Shown here piece by piece: positions 1 to 7,194 of a DNA stretch of 37,587 nt. Made by a program: the position numbers and the translations under genes. The notes beneath the pieces were generated by a model that worked only from the letters and a program-made list of their open reading frames with translations, ran no database searches and was not told the DNA's origin. Origin of the DNA: Candidatus Brocadia sp. WS118 (GTDB lineage: Bacteria > Planctomycetota > Brocadiia > Brocadiales > Brocadiaceae); assembly GCA_007618135.1 (NCBI GenBank), contig PHFX01000168.1, positions 1-37,587 on the forward strand, read 5' to 3'. Position 1 is the stretch's first letter. The number at the start of each line of letters is the position of its first letter.

Positions 1-137
1 TTGACCTTTCCCTCAACCTTATACGGCGCACTCACGGAATTCCCCTTGAATCCAGCCATCTTATAAGCATCATGCAAGGACTTGCCGGAATTGCGAAGTA
101 TTTGAAATGTCTCTGTTTTTTTTGATATTTTGCCCAT
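1..137 (-). CDS. Partial small ORF at left edge, possible DNA-binding protein of an integrated element
   Basis: An open frame starts at the ATG at 137 and runs off the window after about 45 codons, so only the N-terminus is visible. It begins MGKISKKTETF and carries a helix-turn-helix-like stretch, GKSLHDAYKMAGF. That stretch loosely resembles the 'NATQAAIRAGY' segment of phage terminase small subunits; this is a resemblance only. A weak AAGATG ribosome site precedes it. It lies inside the presumed integrated element, next to the phased repeats and the half-tRNA. The family is not recognised, and it could be a chance ORF. Confidence 0.4.
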   Translation of the reverse strand, partial: MGKISKKTETFQILRNSGKSLHDAYKMAGFKGNSVSAPYKVEGKV

Positions 138-309
138 ATTTTACATCTTTTTTATATGGTCTTATACCCCTTTTTATGATGTTTATCAAGCCGATTCCAA
201 AAAAATTACCCGCACTTTAGAAGGCATCTAATAGTATGTATCAGTCAGGTGGTGCCTAATAGGGGGTAGGGGTATCTGTCCCCCATGCCAGGTCTCATTT
301 TCATTAACT

Positions 310-380
310 GTAGTCAAATTGTAGTCAAAACGTAGTCAACTCCATCGGAAACGGTCGGAATCCACAGGAATAGGCAGGAA
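310..380. repeat. Two sets of helically phased short direct repeats (possible integrase arm sites)
   Basis: GTAGTCAAA occurs at 310-318 and 321-329, and GTAGTCAAC at 332-340, giving an 11-bp period. It is followed by four GGAA-ended units (347-350, 357-360, 367-370, 377-380) with an exact 10-bp period. Repeats spaced by about one helical turn beside an attachment core are typical of arm-type binding sites for tyrosine recombinases and excisionases. The role is inferred from position, about 100 bp from the half-tRNA. Confidence 0.5.
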
Positions 381-475
381 ATGAATTTGTGTTGCAAGTT
401 ATCTCAAAACAAGATATTATAATCATAAAGGACACTCTTCCGGTCACTTGTAAAAATAGTAAAAAAATACAAAAA

Positions 476-522
476 TGTCATTCGTAATGATGAGGTTGTC
501 GGTTCGACTCCGATCGCGGGCT
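476..522 (+). other. 3' half of a tRNA (Thr, CGU-like): probable attR of an integrated element
   Basis: The T arm is complete: stem GTCGG (498-502), loop TTCGACT, stem CCGAT (510-514). It is followed by a 3' acceptor strand CGCGGGC (515-521) and one more base. Upstream, TTCGTAA can be read as an anticodon loop with anticodon CGT (Thr), with a wobbly five-pair stem. No D arm or 5' acceptor strand GCCCGCG lies upstream, and no CCA is encoded, so this is not a functional tRNA. Elements that integrate into tRNA genes leave such a 3' duplication at one end. With this orientation the element, and the intact tRNA, would lie to the left of the window. Confidence 0.6.
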
Positions 523-643
523 TTTATTCTTGTCAGAGAAGAGATAGCAAACTAACCCTCCGAACATTAGTAAAACCGGACAAAACACACTTTTCATGCG
601 ATGTATCGGGATTTTTCATTTCATATAAAATAATACGTGAGTC

Positions 644-676
644 AACTCTGTCAGGGTTTTAAACCCTGACAGAGTT
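644..676. repeat. Perfect 33-bp palindrome (16-bp arms, 1-nt centre)
   Basis: AACTCTGTCAGGGTTT (644-659) is followed by one T and its exact reverse complement (661-676). It sits 22 bp before the ATG of the next gene and has no T-run behind it, so it looks more like a dispersed palindromic repeat than a terminator. As RNA it would form a strong hairpin in the leader of the phosphodiesterase gene. Confidence 0.7.
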
Positions 677-698
677 AATTGTCTATCTGTGCATTTTT

Positions 699-2087
699 AT
701 GGTGATTAACAAAAAAAAGGTATTTGTGTTAGGTCTGGACTCCGTGCCTCCCGAACTATTTTTCGATCGTTGGCTGGATCAGTTGCCGAATATACAACGG
801 CTGATTGCTCACGGCAGGTACGGTGAGATGAAAAGCACGATTCCCGCCATCACCTGTCCGGCCTGGATGTCCATGATGACAAGCGCTAACCCAGGCAGGC
901 TGGGAATCTATGGGTTTAGAAACCGGTCGAGTTACGATTATGAGGGGCTATCGTTTGCAAATTCAAAGGCTGTTACTGTGGATACCGTATGGAATATCCT
1001 GTCAAGATTGGGAAAAAAGGTTGTAGTAATTGGGGTACCCATGACATATCCGCCCCAGCCGGTCAATGGATGTATGGTCACCTGTTTCATGACACCTGAC
1101 ACGAAAGGAGAGTATACGTATCCCCCCGGGCTGAAAGCAGAGGTAGAGGCCGTTTCCAAGGGCTACATCCTTGATGTGGATGAGTTCAGGAGCGATAACA
1201 AGGAATCCATCTTAAAAGATATCTATGCCATGACGGAGAAACGGTTCAGGCTCACGAGACACTTTATCCGTTCAAAAGAATGGGATTTTTTTATGATGGT
1301 TGAAATGGGGCCCGACAGGATACATCATGCCTTTTGGAAACATTTTGATCAGGACCATCCTAAGTATATGCCTGGTTCAAAGTACCAGAATGCCATTCTG
1401 AATTACTATAAATATCTCGATGAGGAAATCGGCGAGACCTTGAAGCTTTTTAATGATGACACCATGACCCTTGTTGTGTCCGATCACGGAGCCAAGAAGA
1501 TGATGGGTGGCATCTGTATCAATGAATGGCTCATCCAGAACGGTTACCTGAAATTAGTGCACTATCCTGCAGAGTCTACGCCTTTCAACAAACTCATCGT
1601 CGACTGGGAAAATACGATGGCATGGGGTGAGGGTGGTTATTATGGACGGCTGTTCATGAATGTAAAGGGCCGTGAACCCAAAGGGGTTATTGCACCCCAG
1701 CACTATGAGCACGTGAGGAATGAACTGATAAAAAAGCTGGAAGATTTGAGGGATGAAAGGGGTAATAATATCAATACGAAGGTCTTTAAACCTGAGGATA
1801 TCTATTCAGCATGCAACGGCATACCACCGGATTTAATTGTATATTACGGAGACCTTTTCTGGCGCTCTATTGGCAGTGTTGGCACCAGGACGATATGGGC
1901 AAGCGAAAACGATACGGGTCCCGATGATGCAAACCACTCCCAATATGGTATCTTTATCATGCAAAATGGGAAAGGTCTTGATGGAAAGCGACTGAGTGGA
2001 GTAACGTTATATGACATTGCCCCGACAATACTGTCTTACATGGGCGTCACGGTACCCGAAGACATGGAAGGAAAGGTTATTCCGTAG
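699..2087 (+). CDS. Alkaline-phosphatase-superfamily phosphodiesterase / nucleotide pyrophosphatase-like protein
   Basis: This 462-residue protein is a type I phosphodiesterase/nucleotide pyrophosphatase-like member of the alkaline phosphatase superfamily, expected to bind two metals and hydrolyse phosphate or sulfate esters. The first metal ligand is in VLGLDSV (D14). The likely nucleophile is T52 in PAITCPAW. Further ligands are D206 and H209/H210 in GPDRIHHAFW, D262-H263 in VVSDHGAKK, and H413 in DDANHSQYG. No signal peptide or membrane segment is seen, so it is probably cytoplasmic. The start ATG has no clear Shine-Dalgarno sequence. An APS kinase follows 147 bp downstream on the same strand, hinting at a role in nucleotide or sulfate-ester chemistry. 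The substrate cannot be told from sequence. Confidence 0.85.
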   Translation: MVINKKKVFVLGLDSVPPELFFDRWLDQLPNIQRLIAHGRYGEMKSTIPAITCPAWMSMMTSANPGRLGIYGFRNRSSYDYEGLSFANSKAVTVDTVWNILSRLGKKVVVIGVPMTYPPQPVNGCMVTCFMTPDTKGEYTYPPGLKAEVEAVSKGYILDVDEFRSDNKESILKDIYAMTEKRFRLTRHFIRSKEWDFFMMVEMGPDRIHHAFWKHFDQDHPKYMPGSKYQNAILNYYKYLDEEIGETLKLFNDDTMTLVVSDHGAKKMMGGICINEWLIQNGYLKLVHYPAESTPFNKLIVDWENTMAWGEGGYYGRLFMNVKGREPKGVIAPQHYEHVRNELIKKLEDLRDERGNNINTKVFKPEDIYSACNGIPPDLIVYYGDLFWRSIGSVGTRTIWASENDTGPDDANHSQYGIFIMQNGKGLDGKRLSGVTLYDIAPTILSYMGVTVPEDMEGKVIP

Positions 2088-2108
2088 TGGTTAGCGCCCC
2101 CTCTCAAT

Positions 2109-2124
2109 CCCCTCTTGGGAGGGG
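2109..2124. repeat. CCCCTC-TTGG-GAGGGG hairpin, degenerate copy of a CCCCTC/GAGGGG repeat family
   Basis: A 6-bp GC stem with a TTGG loop lies 22 bp after the phosphodiesterase stop. Flanking C-rich and G-rich runs extend the pairing. Related sequence occurs near 24000 and inside the palindromic core at 33573-33619. It has no T-run, so it is a poor intrinsic terminator. Confidence 0.5.
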
Positions 2125-2234
2125 ACTCAGGGGTGGGTATTGTGAAGGTGGATTCGTTGTAAAAACCAACGCCTTAATCCACTTATACCTTAAAATGTGA
2201 ATGTACGACGATATCTTGAAAGAGGATACAATAA

Positions 2235-2843
2235 ATGAATAAGGGTTTTACCGTTTGGTTTACGGGATTATCAGGCGCCGGAAAGTCCACCCTCTCCCAA
2301 CTTCTTGGAAAAAAACTGCAGGAATGGGGACGAAGCGCTGAAATGCTTGATCGTGACACGGTCAGAACCAACCTCTCCCAGGGACTGGGTTCCAATAAGC
2401 ATGACCGTGATATCAGCATCCAAAGGATTGCTTTCGTCTGTAAGTTACTAACAAGAAATGGTGTGGCTGTTCTGGCTCCCACCATTTCTCCTTACCGGGG
2501 GGCCAGAGAAATGGCTCGGAAGGAGATAGGGAATTTTGTTGAGGTCTACGTAAAATGTCCCCTGGAGGTATGTATTGAGCGAAAAGTGGAGGGTATATCC
2601 GAGAGGGCGCTAAAAGGTGAAATTGCGGGTTTTGACGGGATTTCAGATCCGTATGAAGAACCGCTCAACCCTGAGGTTGTGGTAGAAACTGATAAAGAAA
2701 CCGTTGAAGAGTCCGTGAACAAGATAGTGCAAAAATTGCTAGAGCTTGGTTACGTAAGCCAAACCGGGTCGGCTGGACATGTCTATTCTCCTGAAGAAGA
2801 AGACAAGATTAAGGAAAGGTTGTCCAGGCTGGGGTATATTTAG
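2235..2843 (+). CDS. cysC: Adenylyl-sulfate (APS) kinase
   Basis: This 202-residue P-loop kinase phosphorylates adenosine-5'-phosphosulfate to PAPS with ATP, in the cytoplasm. The Walker A motif GLSGAGKST is near residue 13. The family motif LDRDTVR follows, then ISPYR with GAREMAR, and the C-terminal GFDGISDPYEEPLNPE element typical of CysC. A GAAAGAGGATA ribosome site precedes the ATG. After the normal kinase end there are about 30 extra residues finishing in a charged helix, EEEDKIKERLSRLGYI. No sulfurylase (cysN/cysD or sat), PAPS reductase or sulfotransferase is in the window. The product could feed sulfation or reduction. Confidence 0.93.
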   Translation: MNKGFTVWFTGLSGAGKSTLSQLLGKKLQEWGRSAEMLDRDTVRTNLSQGLGSNKHDRDISIQRIAFVCKLLTRNGVAVLAPTISPYRGAREMARKEIGNFVEVYVKCPLEVCIERKVEGISERALKGEIAGFDGISDPYEEPLNPEVVVETDKETVEESVNKIVQKLLELGYVSQTGSAGHVYSPEEEDKIKERLSRLGYI

Positions 2844-2875
2844 CGGCATGGTTCACCACCGAGAAACAGGAAATT

Positions 2876-2957
2876 GAGAGGTTAAGAGGTTGGGAAGTTG
2901 AGAGGTTGCGCTTTTTCCCGATTTCGAGGCTTCTCAACTTCTCAGCTTCTTACTTTA
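2876..2957. repeat. Degenerate GAGAGGTT/AACTTCTC inverted repeat
   Basis: Several copies of GAGAGGTT or GGGAAGTT lie on the left and CTTCTCAACTTCTC on the right of a short centre. As RNA this folds into a long imperfect hairpin between cysC and the convergent gene downstream. The units also repeat directly, like a low-complexity dispersed repeat. It may act as a bidirectional transcription barrier, although no T-run is evident. Confidence 0.45.
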
Positions 2958-3006
2958 TTCCCTGCGCTGCATTTCCTGCTATTAAAGTTTCTAGAATGCC
3001 GTGTAC

Positions 3007-3666
3007 TCACTTTTTTGTGCTTTGTTTCTCTGCATAGGCTGCTTCGACCACCTTTTTTGTCTTCATTGCAAGCTTTGCAATAAGTTTATCTAGCTTCGGG
3101 TTCAGGATAGGGCTTGCCGCCTTTGCAATAAGGCCGAGAAAGGCATTGTCGAACTTCAAATGAACAGCCGTATTTACCTCTTCATAAGCGCCTCCCTCAT
3201 CATTTTGTGTTGAGTAGTCAACCTTTAATACAATAGAGCCTGAAAAGCTAAAGAAAATGGATGCATTGCCGTGCCCCAGATAGGTAGCTTTCTGGGACTG
3301 CCGTTCCAATAGCTCAAATTCCCCGGTGATGTGTTTTGACGGCATCTCTATGCCATAGCGTCCATTCCCTCTGACCTCAAGGATCAACTCTTTCTTTTTA
3401 AAATCCTTTCCATGTTTCGTGAGTTCCTCTACGTGTTCGATAAAATATTCAAGGGTTTCTCTATCGGAGCGAACCGAGAGGGGTTTCTGAACCCGGGTGA
3501 TGGTGCTGTTGTCGATGATATCTCGCACCCTATCGTTTTGTACGGATGCTGAGTACAAAGGGCTGGTAAGTAATATGAATATGAGAAACGTCAGGGTAGA
3601 TACAGGCAAACAAGTTTGTTGTTTGACTGTTTGTTCACAACGAAGTCCACGCCACCTATTACTCAT
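3007..3666 (-). CDS. Exported protein of unknown function, possibly SRPBCC-like
   Basis: This protein of up to 219 residues has an N-terminal hydrophobic segment, STLTFLIFILLTSPLYSAS (roughly residues 23-41), consistent with signal-peptide export. The first 20 residues are basic and the true start could be downstream of the ATG at 3666. The mature part alternates strands and ends in a long amphipathic helix. Its pattern (HLKFDNAFLGLIAKAASPIL, then repeated lysine-rich helix) vaguely resembles the C-terminal helix of SRPBCC lipid-binding folds. That is a guess; no motif fixes a function. It converges with cysC and has no same-strand neighbour. A structure prediction would be the useful test. 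Confidence 0.65.
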   Translation of the reverse strand: MSNRWRGLRCEQTVKQQTCLPVSTLTFLIFILLTSPLYSASVQNDRVRDIIDNSTITRVQKPLSVRSDRETLEYFIEHVEELTKHGKDFKKKELILEVRGNGRYGIEMPSKHITGEFELLERQSQKATYLGHGNASIFFSFSGSIVLKVDYSTQNDEGGAYEEVNTAVHLKFDNAFLGLIAKAASPILNPKLDKLIAKLAMKTKKVVEAAYAEKQSTKK

Positions 3667-3778
3667 GAAATTCTTAAATATACAATTTTTATCAAAGTAT
3701 AAAATTTAGATTCTACAAGGCAATGCTGTCAATATCAACAAACAATCACGAAGTTACGCAGGTATTGTATTACGGTGA

Positions 3779-3858
3779 GTAGTCGCAGGCTTCCAGCCTG
3801 CGTGGAACAGTTGACAAACTGAGCATGGCACACCACGCAGATTAACGTCTGCGGCTAC
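3779..3858. repeat. 80-bp imperfect palindromic repeat (REP/MITE-like)
   Basis: The left arm (3779-3805) starts GTAGTCGCAGGC and ends CCTGCGTGG. The right arm (3833-3858) starts CCACGCAG and ends CTGCGGCTAC. The arms are inverted copies with nested palindromes, around a 27-bp centre. No coding potential is seen. The layout is that of a small non-autonomous repeat. Confidence 0.65.
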
Positions 3859-4060
3859 CAAATACCAAATAACCCACAAAATAAAATGAAATTCCATATA
3901 CAGTCAAGATAGTTTTATGAAAACAAGGTCAAAAAAAGCCTCGTTACGGGTAGTCTATGAATAAAAACTTATTCTATTTTTTTTGACAGAAAATTTTGTC
4001 CTGTTATATTGTTCAACCATTGTAAACTCATTTTGCTGAGCAATGAAAATACAAAGACAG

Positions 4061-4146
4061 ACGACAAGGGCAAACCCGGAGTGATCCGGGGGCGCAAAGT
4101 AACAGGGTCTTTCAGCGTACAGGGAAATATGCGGGGATGACGGTTT
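4061..4146 (+). promoter_or_regulatory. c-di-GMP-I (GEMM-I) riboswitch aptamer
   Basis: The core matches the GEMM-I consensus in order: AGGGCAAACC (4067-4076), a P1b hairpin CCGG-AGTGAT-CCGG, the invariant GCGCAAAG (4092-4099), then AACAGGGTCT, and a closing strand TGCGGGGATGACGG (4130-4143) equivalent to the GCGGGGUUACCG end of known aptamers. This class binds cyclic di-GMP and switches transcription or translation of the gene behind it. A strong intrinsic terminator follows about 40 nt later, so an OFF/ON transcription switch is likely. No gene begins until cobS at 4545, so the target is unclear. The enzyme at 35-37 kb may make the ligand. Confidence 0.82.
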
Positions 4147-4184
4147 CAAGCCCTTTAATACACGGAACTAGTTTTGATAAAGAT

Positions 4185-4238
4185 AGCCTTACTGCCGAAG
4201 ATGTTTTTCCATAAACATTTTTGCAGTAAGGCTTTTTT
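4185..4238 (+). terminator. Intrinsic terminator, expression platform of the c-di-GMP riboswitch
   Basis: AGCCTTACTGC (4185-4195) pairs perfectly with GCAGTAAGGCT (4223-4233), followed by a run of T. The loop contains a second short pairing (ATGTTT with AAACAT). It starts about 40 nt after the aptamer closing strand, the usual distance for a switch terminator. Confidence 0.85.
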
Positions 4239-4261
4239 GTTTGTATCACGTGAGCGGTAAG

Positions 4262-4404
4262 GTTGGGTTGAATGAAATGAAACCCAACGGGATTATGTAA
4301 ATGTGAGGTAGGAGACTACTTTGTTTAAAGGGAGGCCAAAGGCCTCCCTTTTTTGTTTTTATGTAACAGTTGGGTTTCACTCACGTTCAACCCAACCTAC
4401 TGGT
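4262..4404. repeat. Inverted pair of GGTTGGGTTGAA...TGAAACCCAAC repeats
   Basis: A copy at about 4262-4289 reads GGTTGGGTTGAATGAAATG and then AAACCCAAC. The copy at about 4369-4402 is the same unit inverted, starting GTTGGGTTTCACTCACG. Each unit is itself an imperfect palindrome. Together they bracket an 80-bp segment holding the second terminator. This places a small repeat cassette between the riboswitch and cobS. Confidence 0.6.
4327..4354 (+). terminator. Second intrinsic terminator upstream of cobS
   Basis: AAAGGGAGGCC-AAA-GGCCTCCCTTT followed by further T forms a perfect GC-rich stem with a U-tract. It can work on either strand because the 5' arm is A-rich. Lying between the riboswitch terminator and cobS, it should isolate cobS from the riboswitch transcript unless antiterminated. 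Confidence 0.8.
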
Positions 4405-4544
4405 ATTCTCATGGAATATCAGAAATAAAAATTTTAAATTGTTGAATCTTTGTGATACACTGATGCGAAAAACGGTGATCTGGAACACAACCCCTAAGGT
4501 TTAAACTTCTCAAGACCATCAACGCGTTTTCTTGATTCAAAAAA

Positions 4545-5351
4545 ATGAGCAACTTTCTATGGGCGCTTAAATTTCTCACGATTATCCCTATTGACAGGGA
4601 AGACAGGATAAAACCAAAGAATTTTAGCCATGTGGTGTACTGGTTTCCCGTGGTGGGTTTCTGCATCGGTATTTTTCTGTGCCTTAGTTATTTGCCATTG
4701 TATGCCTTTTTCCCCCCTCTTGTTACGAACGCCCTGATTATCCTTGTTTCTATTGTTATAACAGGCGCACTGCATCTCGACGGACTTGCCGATACCTGTG
4801 ACGGCATTTGGGGTGGCTGGAACAAGGAAAAACGACTGGAAATCATGAAAGACAGCCGCATCGGCAGCTTTGGGGCAATCGGACTGATTAGTATAATCGG
4901 ACTCAAATACGCCAGTTTCCTGAGCATTGGGGAAATCCCTGCGACAAATATTTCACCCTTCAGTGGATGCATAGCATGCGTTTCCTGCTCTATTTCGCCT
5001 GTCGTAATACATAAGTGTGTTGCGTTGATGGTTATGCCCGTTGTCGGGAGGTGGGCGCAGGTCTGCGCCGCAGGGGTATCGACGTATGCCCGAAATGAAT
5101 CGGGTACCGGGAGTTTTATTACAGGAGGTACAACGCGAATACAGGTGTTCTACGCATCAGTTTTCCCACTAGCTTTATTTTGGTTTTTTTACCATCTGTA
5201 TGGATTTGCGATATTTGCAATAATAATTATTTTCACCTTAGGGTGGATTTGGTATATTAAAAAGAAAATTGGTGGGATGACGGGCGATACTCTTGGCGCT
5301 ACCAATGAGATTGCTGAACTGGTGTTCTTACTAAGTCTGTTGATATTTTAA
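4545..5351 (+). CDS. cobS: Adenosylcobinamide-GDP ribazoletransferase (cobalamin synthase)
   Basis: This 268-residue integral membrane enzyme joins adenosylcobinamide-GDP to alpha-ribazole (or its phosphate) in the last steps of cobalamin nucleotide-loop assembly. The signature HLDGLADTCDGIWGG is at residues 77-91, then KDSRIGSFGAIGL, and the C-terminal GGMTGDTLGATNE motif. Several hydrophobic segments fit the usual multi-span topology, and the length is normal. cobU lies 283 bp downstream, a common pairing, but a palindromic repeat separates them. No cobalamin riboswitch is visible upstream; the nearest regulatory RNA is the c-di-GMP aptamer, behind two terminators. Confidence 0.95.
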   Translation: MSNFLWALKFLTIIPIDREDRIKPKNFSHVVYWFPVVGFCIGIFLCLSYLPLYAFFPPLVTNALIILVSIVITGALHLDGLADTCDGIWGGWNKEKRLEIMKDSRIGSFGAIGLISIIGLKYASFLSIGEIPATNISPFSGCIACVSCSISPVVIHKCVALMVMPVVGRWAQVCAAGVSTYARNESGTGSFITGGTTRIQVFYASVFPLALFWFFYHLYGFAIFAIIIIFTLGWIWYIKKKIGGMTGDTLGATNEIAELVFLLSLLIF

Positions 5352-5491
5352 TGAAAAAGGAAGTAATCATTCTGCATTGAAAATTTTGAAGAGTAGTTAT
5401 AGTATTACTTTGTTAAAACATGTTTTTTTGTAAGTTTTTTTGCAACCTTATTTACCCCTTATCAGGAGGCACCGTTTGTTTATGAGAGAAA

Positions 5492-5580
5492 GATTGCTTC
5501 GCTTTGCTCGCAATGACAACGTACAATATGTCATCAAAGGCATAGCCAGTGTCATTGCGAGGGTCTTTTCCGAAGCAATC
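5492..5580. repeat. Inverted GATTGCTTCG...TCGCAATGAC repeat pair
   Basis: GATTGCTTCGCTTTGCTCGC followed by AATGAC (5492-5517) faces an inverted version at 5551-5580 (GTCATTGCGAGGGTC, then CCGAAGCAATC). This is the widely seen 'CATTGCGAG...GAAGCAATC' dispersed palindrome. It occupies the cobS-cobU gap. Related copies are at about 11200-11285 and 33990-34086. Confidence 0.75.
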
Positions 5581-5634
5581 ACCCGCTTTCACAACGGAGA
5601 ATTGGTTGCGGCTTCGCTGCGCTAGGGTATTCCA

Positions 5635-6201
5635 ATGGCCAAAATAACCTTTGTTCTTGGCGGTGCACGGAGCGGAAAATCTGCCTTTGCAGAGGGACTC
5701 GCCAAAAAGTATAATAATGTGGTTTATATCGCTACCGCAGAGGCTAAAGACGAAGAAATGCGTGAACGGATTCAGTCCCATCGTGCCCGACGCCCCTTGA
5801 ACTGGAAGACAATTGAATCGCCTTACCACGTGGACAGAATTGTATCAGGTTTAAACGGCAAGGCAGACCTTGTTTTAATTGATTGCATTACCCTCTATAT
5901 TACAAACATGCTTTTGAGTGATGAAACAAATAATTCCACTGTTTGTGCTGAGAAGCAGATCGTGAACCCACACCAACGACAGCAGGTGATTCTTTCAGAG
6001 ATTCATAAACTGGGTCAGGTGTGCCGTGAATCTGGATATGATGTGATTCTAATATCGAATGAGGTTGGTTTAAGTATCGTGCCTGATAATGCCTTATCCC
6101 GCGAATTCCGGGATATTGCCGGTTACGCAAACCAAATTCTTGCCGGTGAAGCGAATGAGGTATATTTTATGGTAGCGGGAATTGCCCATAGGATAAAATA
6201 A
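5635..6201 (+). CDS. cobU: Adenosylcobinamide kinase / adenosylcobinamide-phosphate guanylyltransferase
   Basis: This 188-residue bifunctional enzyme phosphorylates adenosylcobinamide and then transfers GMP to it, yielding the substrate of CobS. The P-loop GGARSGKS is at residues 9-16. The histidine that is guanylylated in this family corresponds to H49 in SHRARRP. LVLIDCITLYITNML is the Walker-B-like strand. The C-terminus EVYFMVAGIAHRIK is typical. Its stop codon shares a base with the holA start (TAATG), so the two are probably translationally coupled. Confidence 0.95.
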   Translation: MAKITFVLGGARSGKSAFAEGLAKKYNNVVYIATAEAKDEEMRERIQSHRARRPLNWKTIESPYHVDRIVSGLNGKADLVLIDCITLYITNMLLSDETNNSTVCAEKQIVNPHQRQQVILSEIHKLGQVCRESGYDVILISNEVGLSIVPDNALSREFRDIAGYANQILAGEANEVYFMVAGIAHRIK

Positions 6202-7193
6202 TGGATATTTATCAGTTTAAGACCTTAATGAATAAAGGCAAAAGTTTTCCGGTCTTTGTATTTTATGGAGATGAATCATTTTTTGTCCATGAGGCGCTTT
6301 CTGCAGTAAAGGCTCATGTACTCAAGGGTAGCGATCCCGGCATAGCTTTGATTGAATTCAATGGAGATGAAATATCCGGGGGTATGTTGTTCGATGAATT
6401 AAGGACGGTACCGTTCTTTCCGGGCATAAATAAGCTGGTTCTTGTTGATGAAGCGGATGATTTTGTCGAAAAAAACCGGGGTATCCTTGAAAAGTATTTA
6501 CAAACGCCTGCAAGCCGCGCCCATCTGGTGTTGATATGCAATAAATGGGATAAACGGACGAAGCTGTCTACCCTGGTTGATAAGGTTGGAATTTCCATCG
6601 AGTGCAAAAGGTTAAAAGAGAATTCCTTGCCGGGTTGGGTACAAACTCATGCACGACAATACAAAAAAGAAATCACTGCCCTGGCTACTCAAAAACTGGT
6701 GGAGGATGTAGGTGGCAATCTGGCGATTCTGGATAAACATCTTGAAAAATTATCGGTTTATGTAGACGGGAAAACCACCATTGATGAAAGGGATGTGGAT
6801 GCCCTTGTTGGTGTGGATCGGGACCGGACGGTATTTGAGCTCACGGAGGCCGTTGCACAAAGAAACGTGACGCTGGCGCTGAAAGTATTAATTCAGATGT
6901 TGTCCCATGGCGAAGATTCGGCAAGAATTATTAGTTTATTGGCCTGGCAGATTAAGCGGCTATGGAGGGCAAAACAACTGCTACAGCAGGGAGAAAATGA
7001 GCAAAAGGTTGCTTCCGAGTTACAGCTCATCCCGTTTTTTGCAAAACGGTTTTTTGAACAGGTTAAACGGTATAGTGAAGAAGATCTGGCGAAAAATCAT
7101 GCACTTTTATTAGAAACCGACCTGAAAAGCAAGACCAGTTCTTTGAGCACCCATTTATTACTGGAATTGCTTGTGTATAGATTATGTGCTTAA
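6201..7193 (+). CDS. holA: DNA polymerase III delta subunit (clamp loader)
   Basis: This 330-residue protein is the delta subunit that opens the sliding clamp in the gamma/tau-delta-delta' loader. The N-terminus FPVFVFYGDESFFVHEAL and the segment ELRTVPFFPGINKLVLVDEAD are typical of HolA. The C-terminal collar region contains LSHGEDSARIISLLAWQIKRLWRAKQLL. As expected for delta, there is no functional Walker A. The start overlaps the cobU stop by one base, and the next small gene begins 2 bp after its stop. A replication gene coupled to a cobalamin gene is probably an accident of operon packing. Confidence 0.93.
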   Translation: MDIYQFKTLMNKGKSFPVFVFYGDESFFVHEALSAVKAHVLKGSDPGIALIEFNGDEISGGMLFDELRTVPFFPGINKLVLVDEADDFVEKNRGILEKYLQTPASRAHLVLICNKWDKRTKLSTLVDKVGISIECKRLKENSLPGWVQTHARQYKKEITALATQKLVEDVGGNLAILDKHLEKLSVYVDGKTTIDERDVDALVGVDRDRTVFELTEAVAQRNVTLALKVLIQMLSHGEDSARIISLLAWQIKRLWRAKQLLQQGENEQKVASELQLIPFFAKRFFEQVKRYSEEDLAKNHALLLETDLKSKTSSLSTHLLLELLVYRLCA

Positions 7194-7194
7194 A

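Noticed and set aside
480-525. Functional tRNA gene
   Set aside because: Only the T arm, the 3' acceptor strand and part of the anticodon arm are present. No D arm or 5' acceptor strand lies upstream.
3955-4149. 64-codon reverse-strand ORF
   Set aside because: It lies antisense over the c-di-GMP riboswitch, which explains the sequence better. No ribosome site and no protein-like pattern.
4400-4545. Cobalamin riboswitch upstream of cobS
   Set aside because: No B12-box (AGCCACTG-like) or GCCGGTG-type core could be found here or upstream of cobK.
5440-5829. ORFs on both strands around the cobS-cobU gap
   Set aside because: They translate the palindromic repeat and the cobU N-terminus in other frames.
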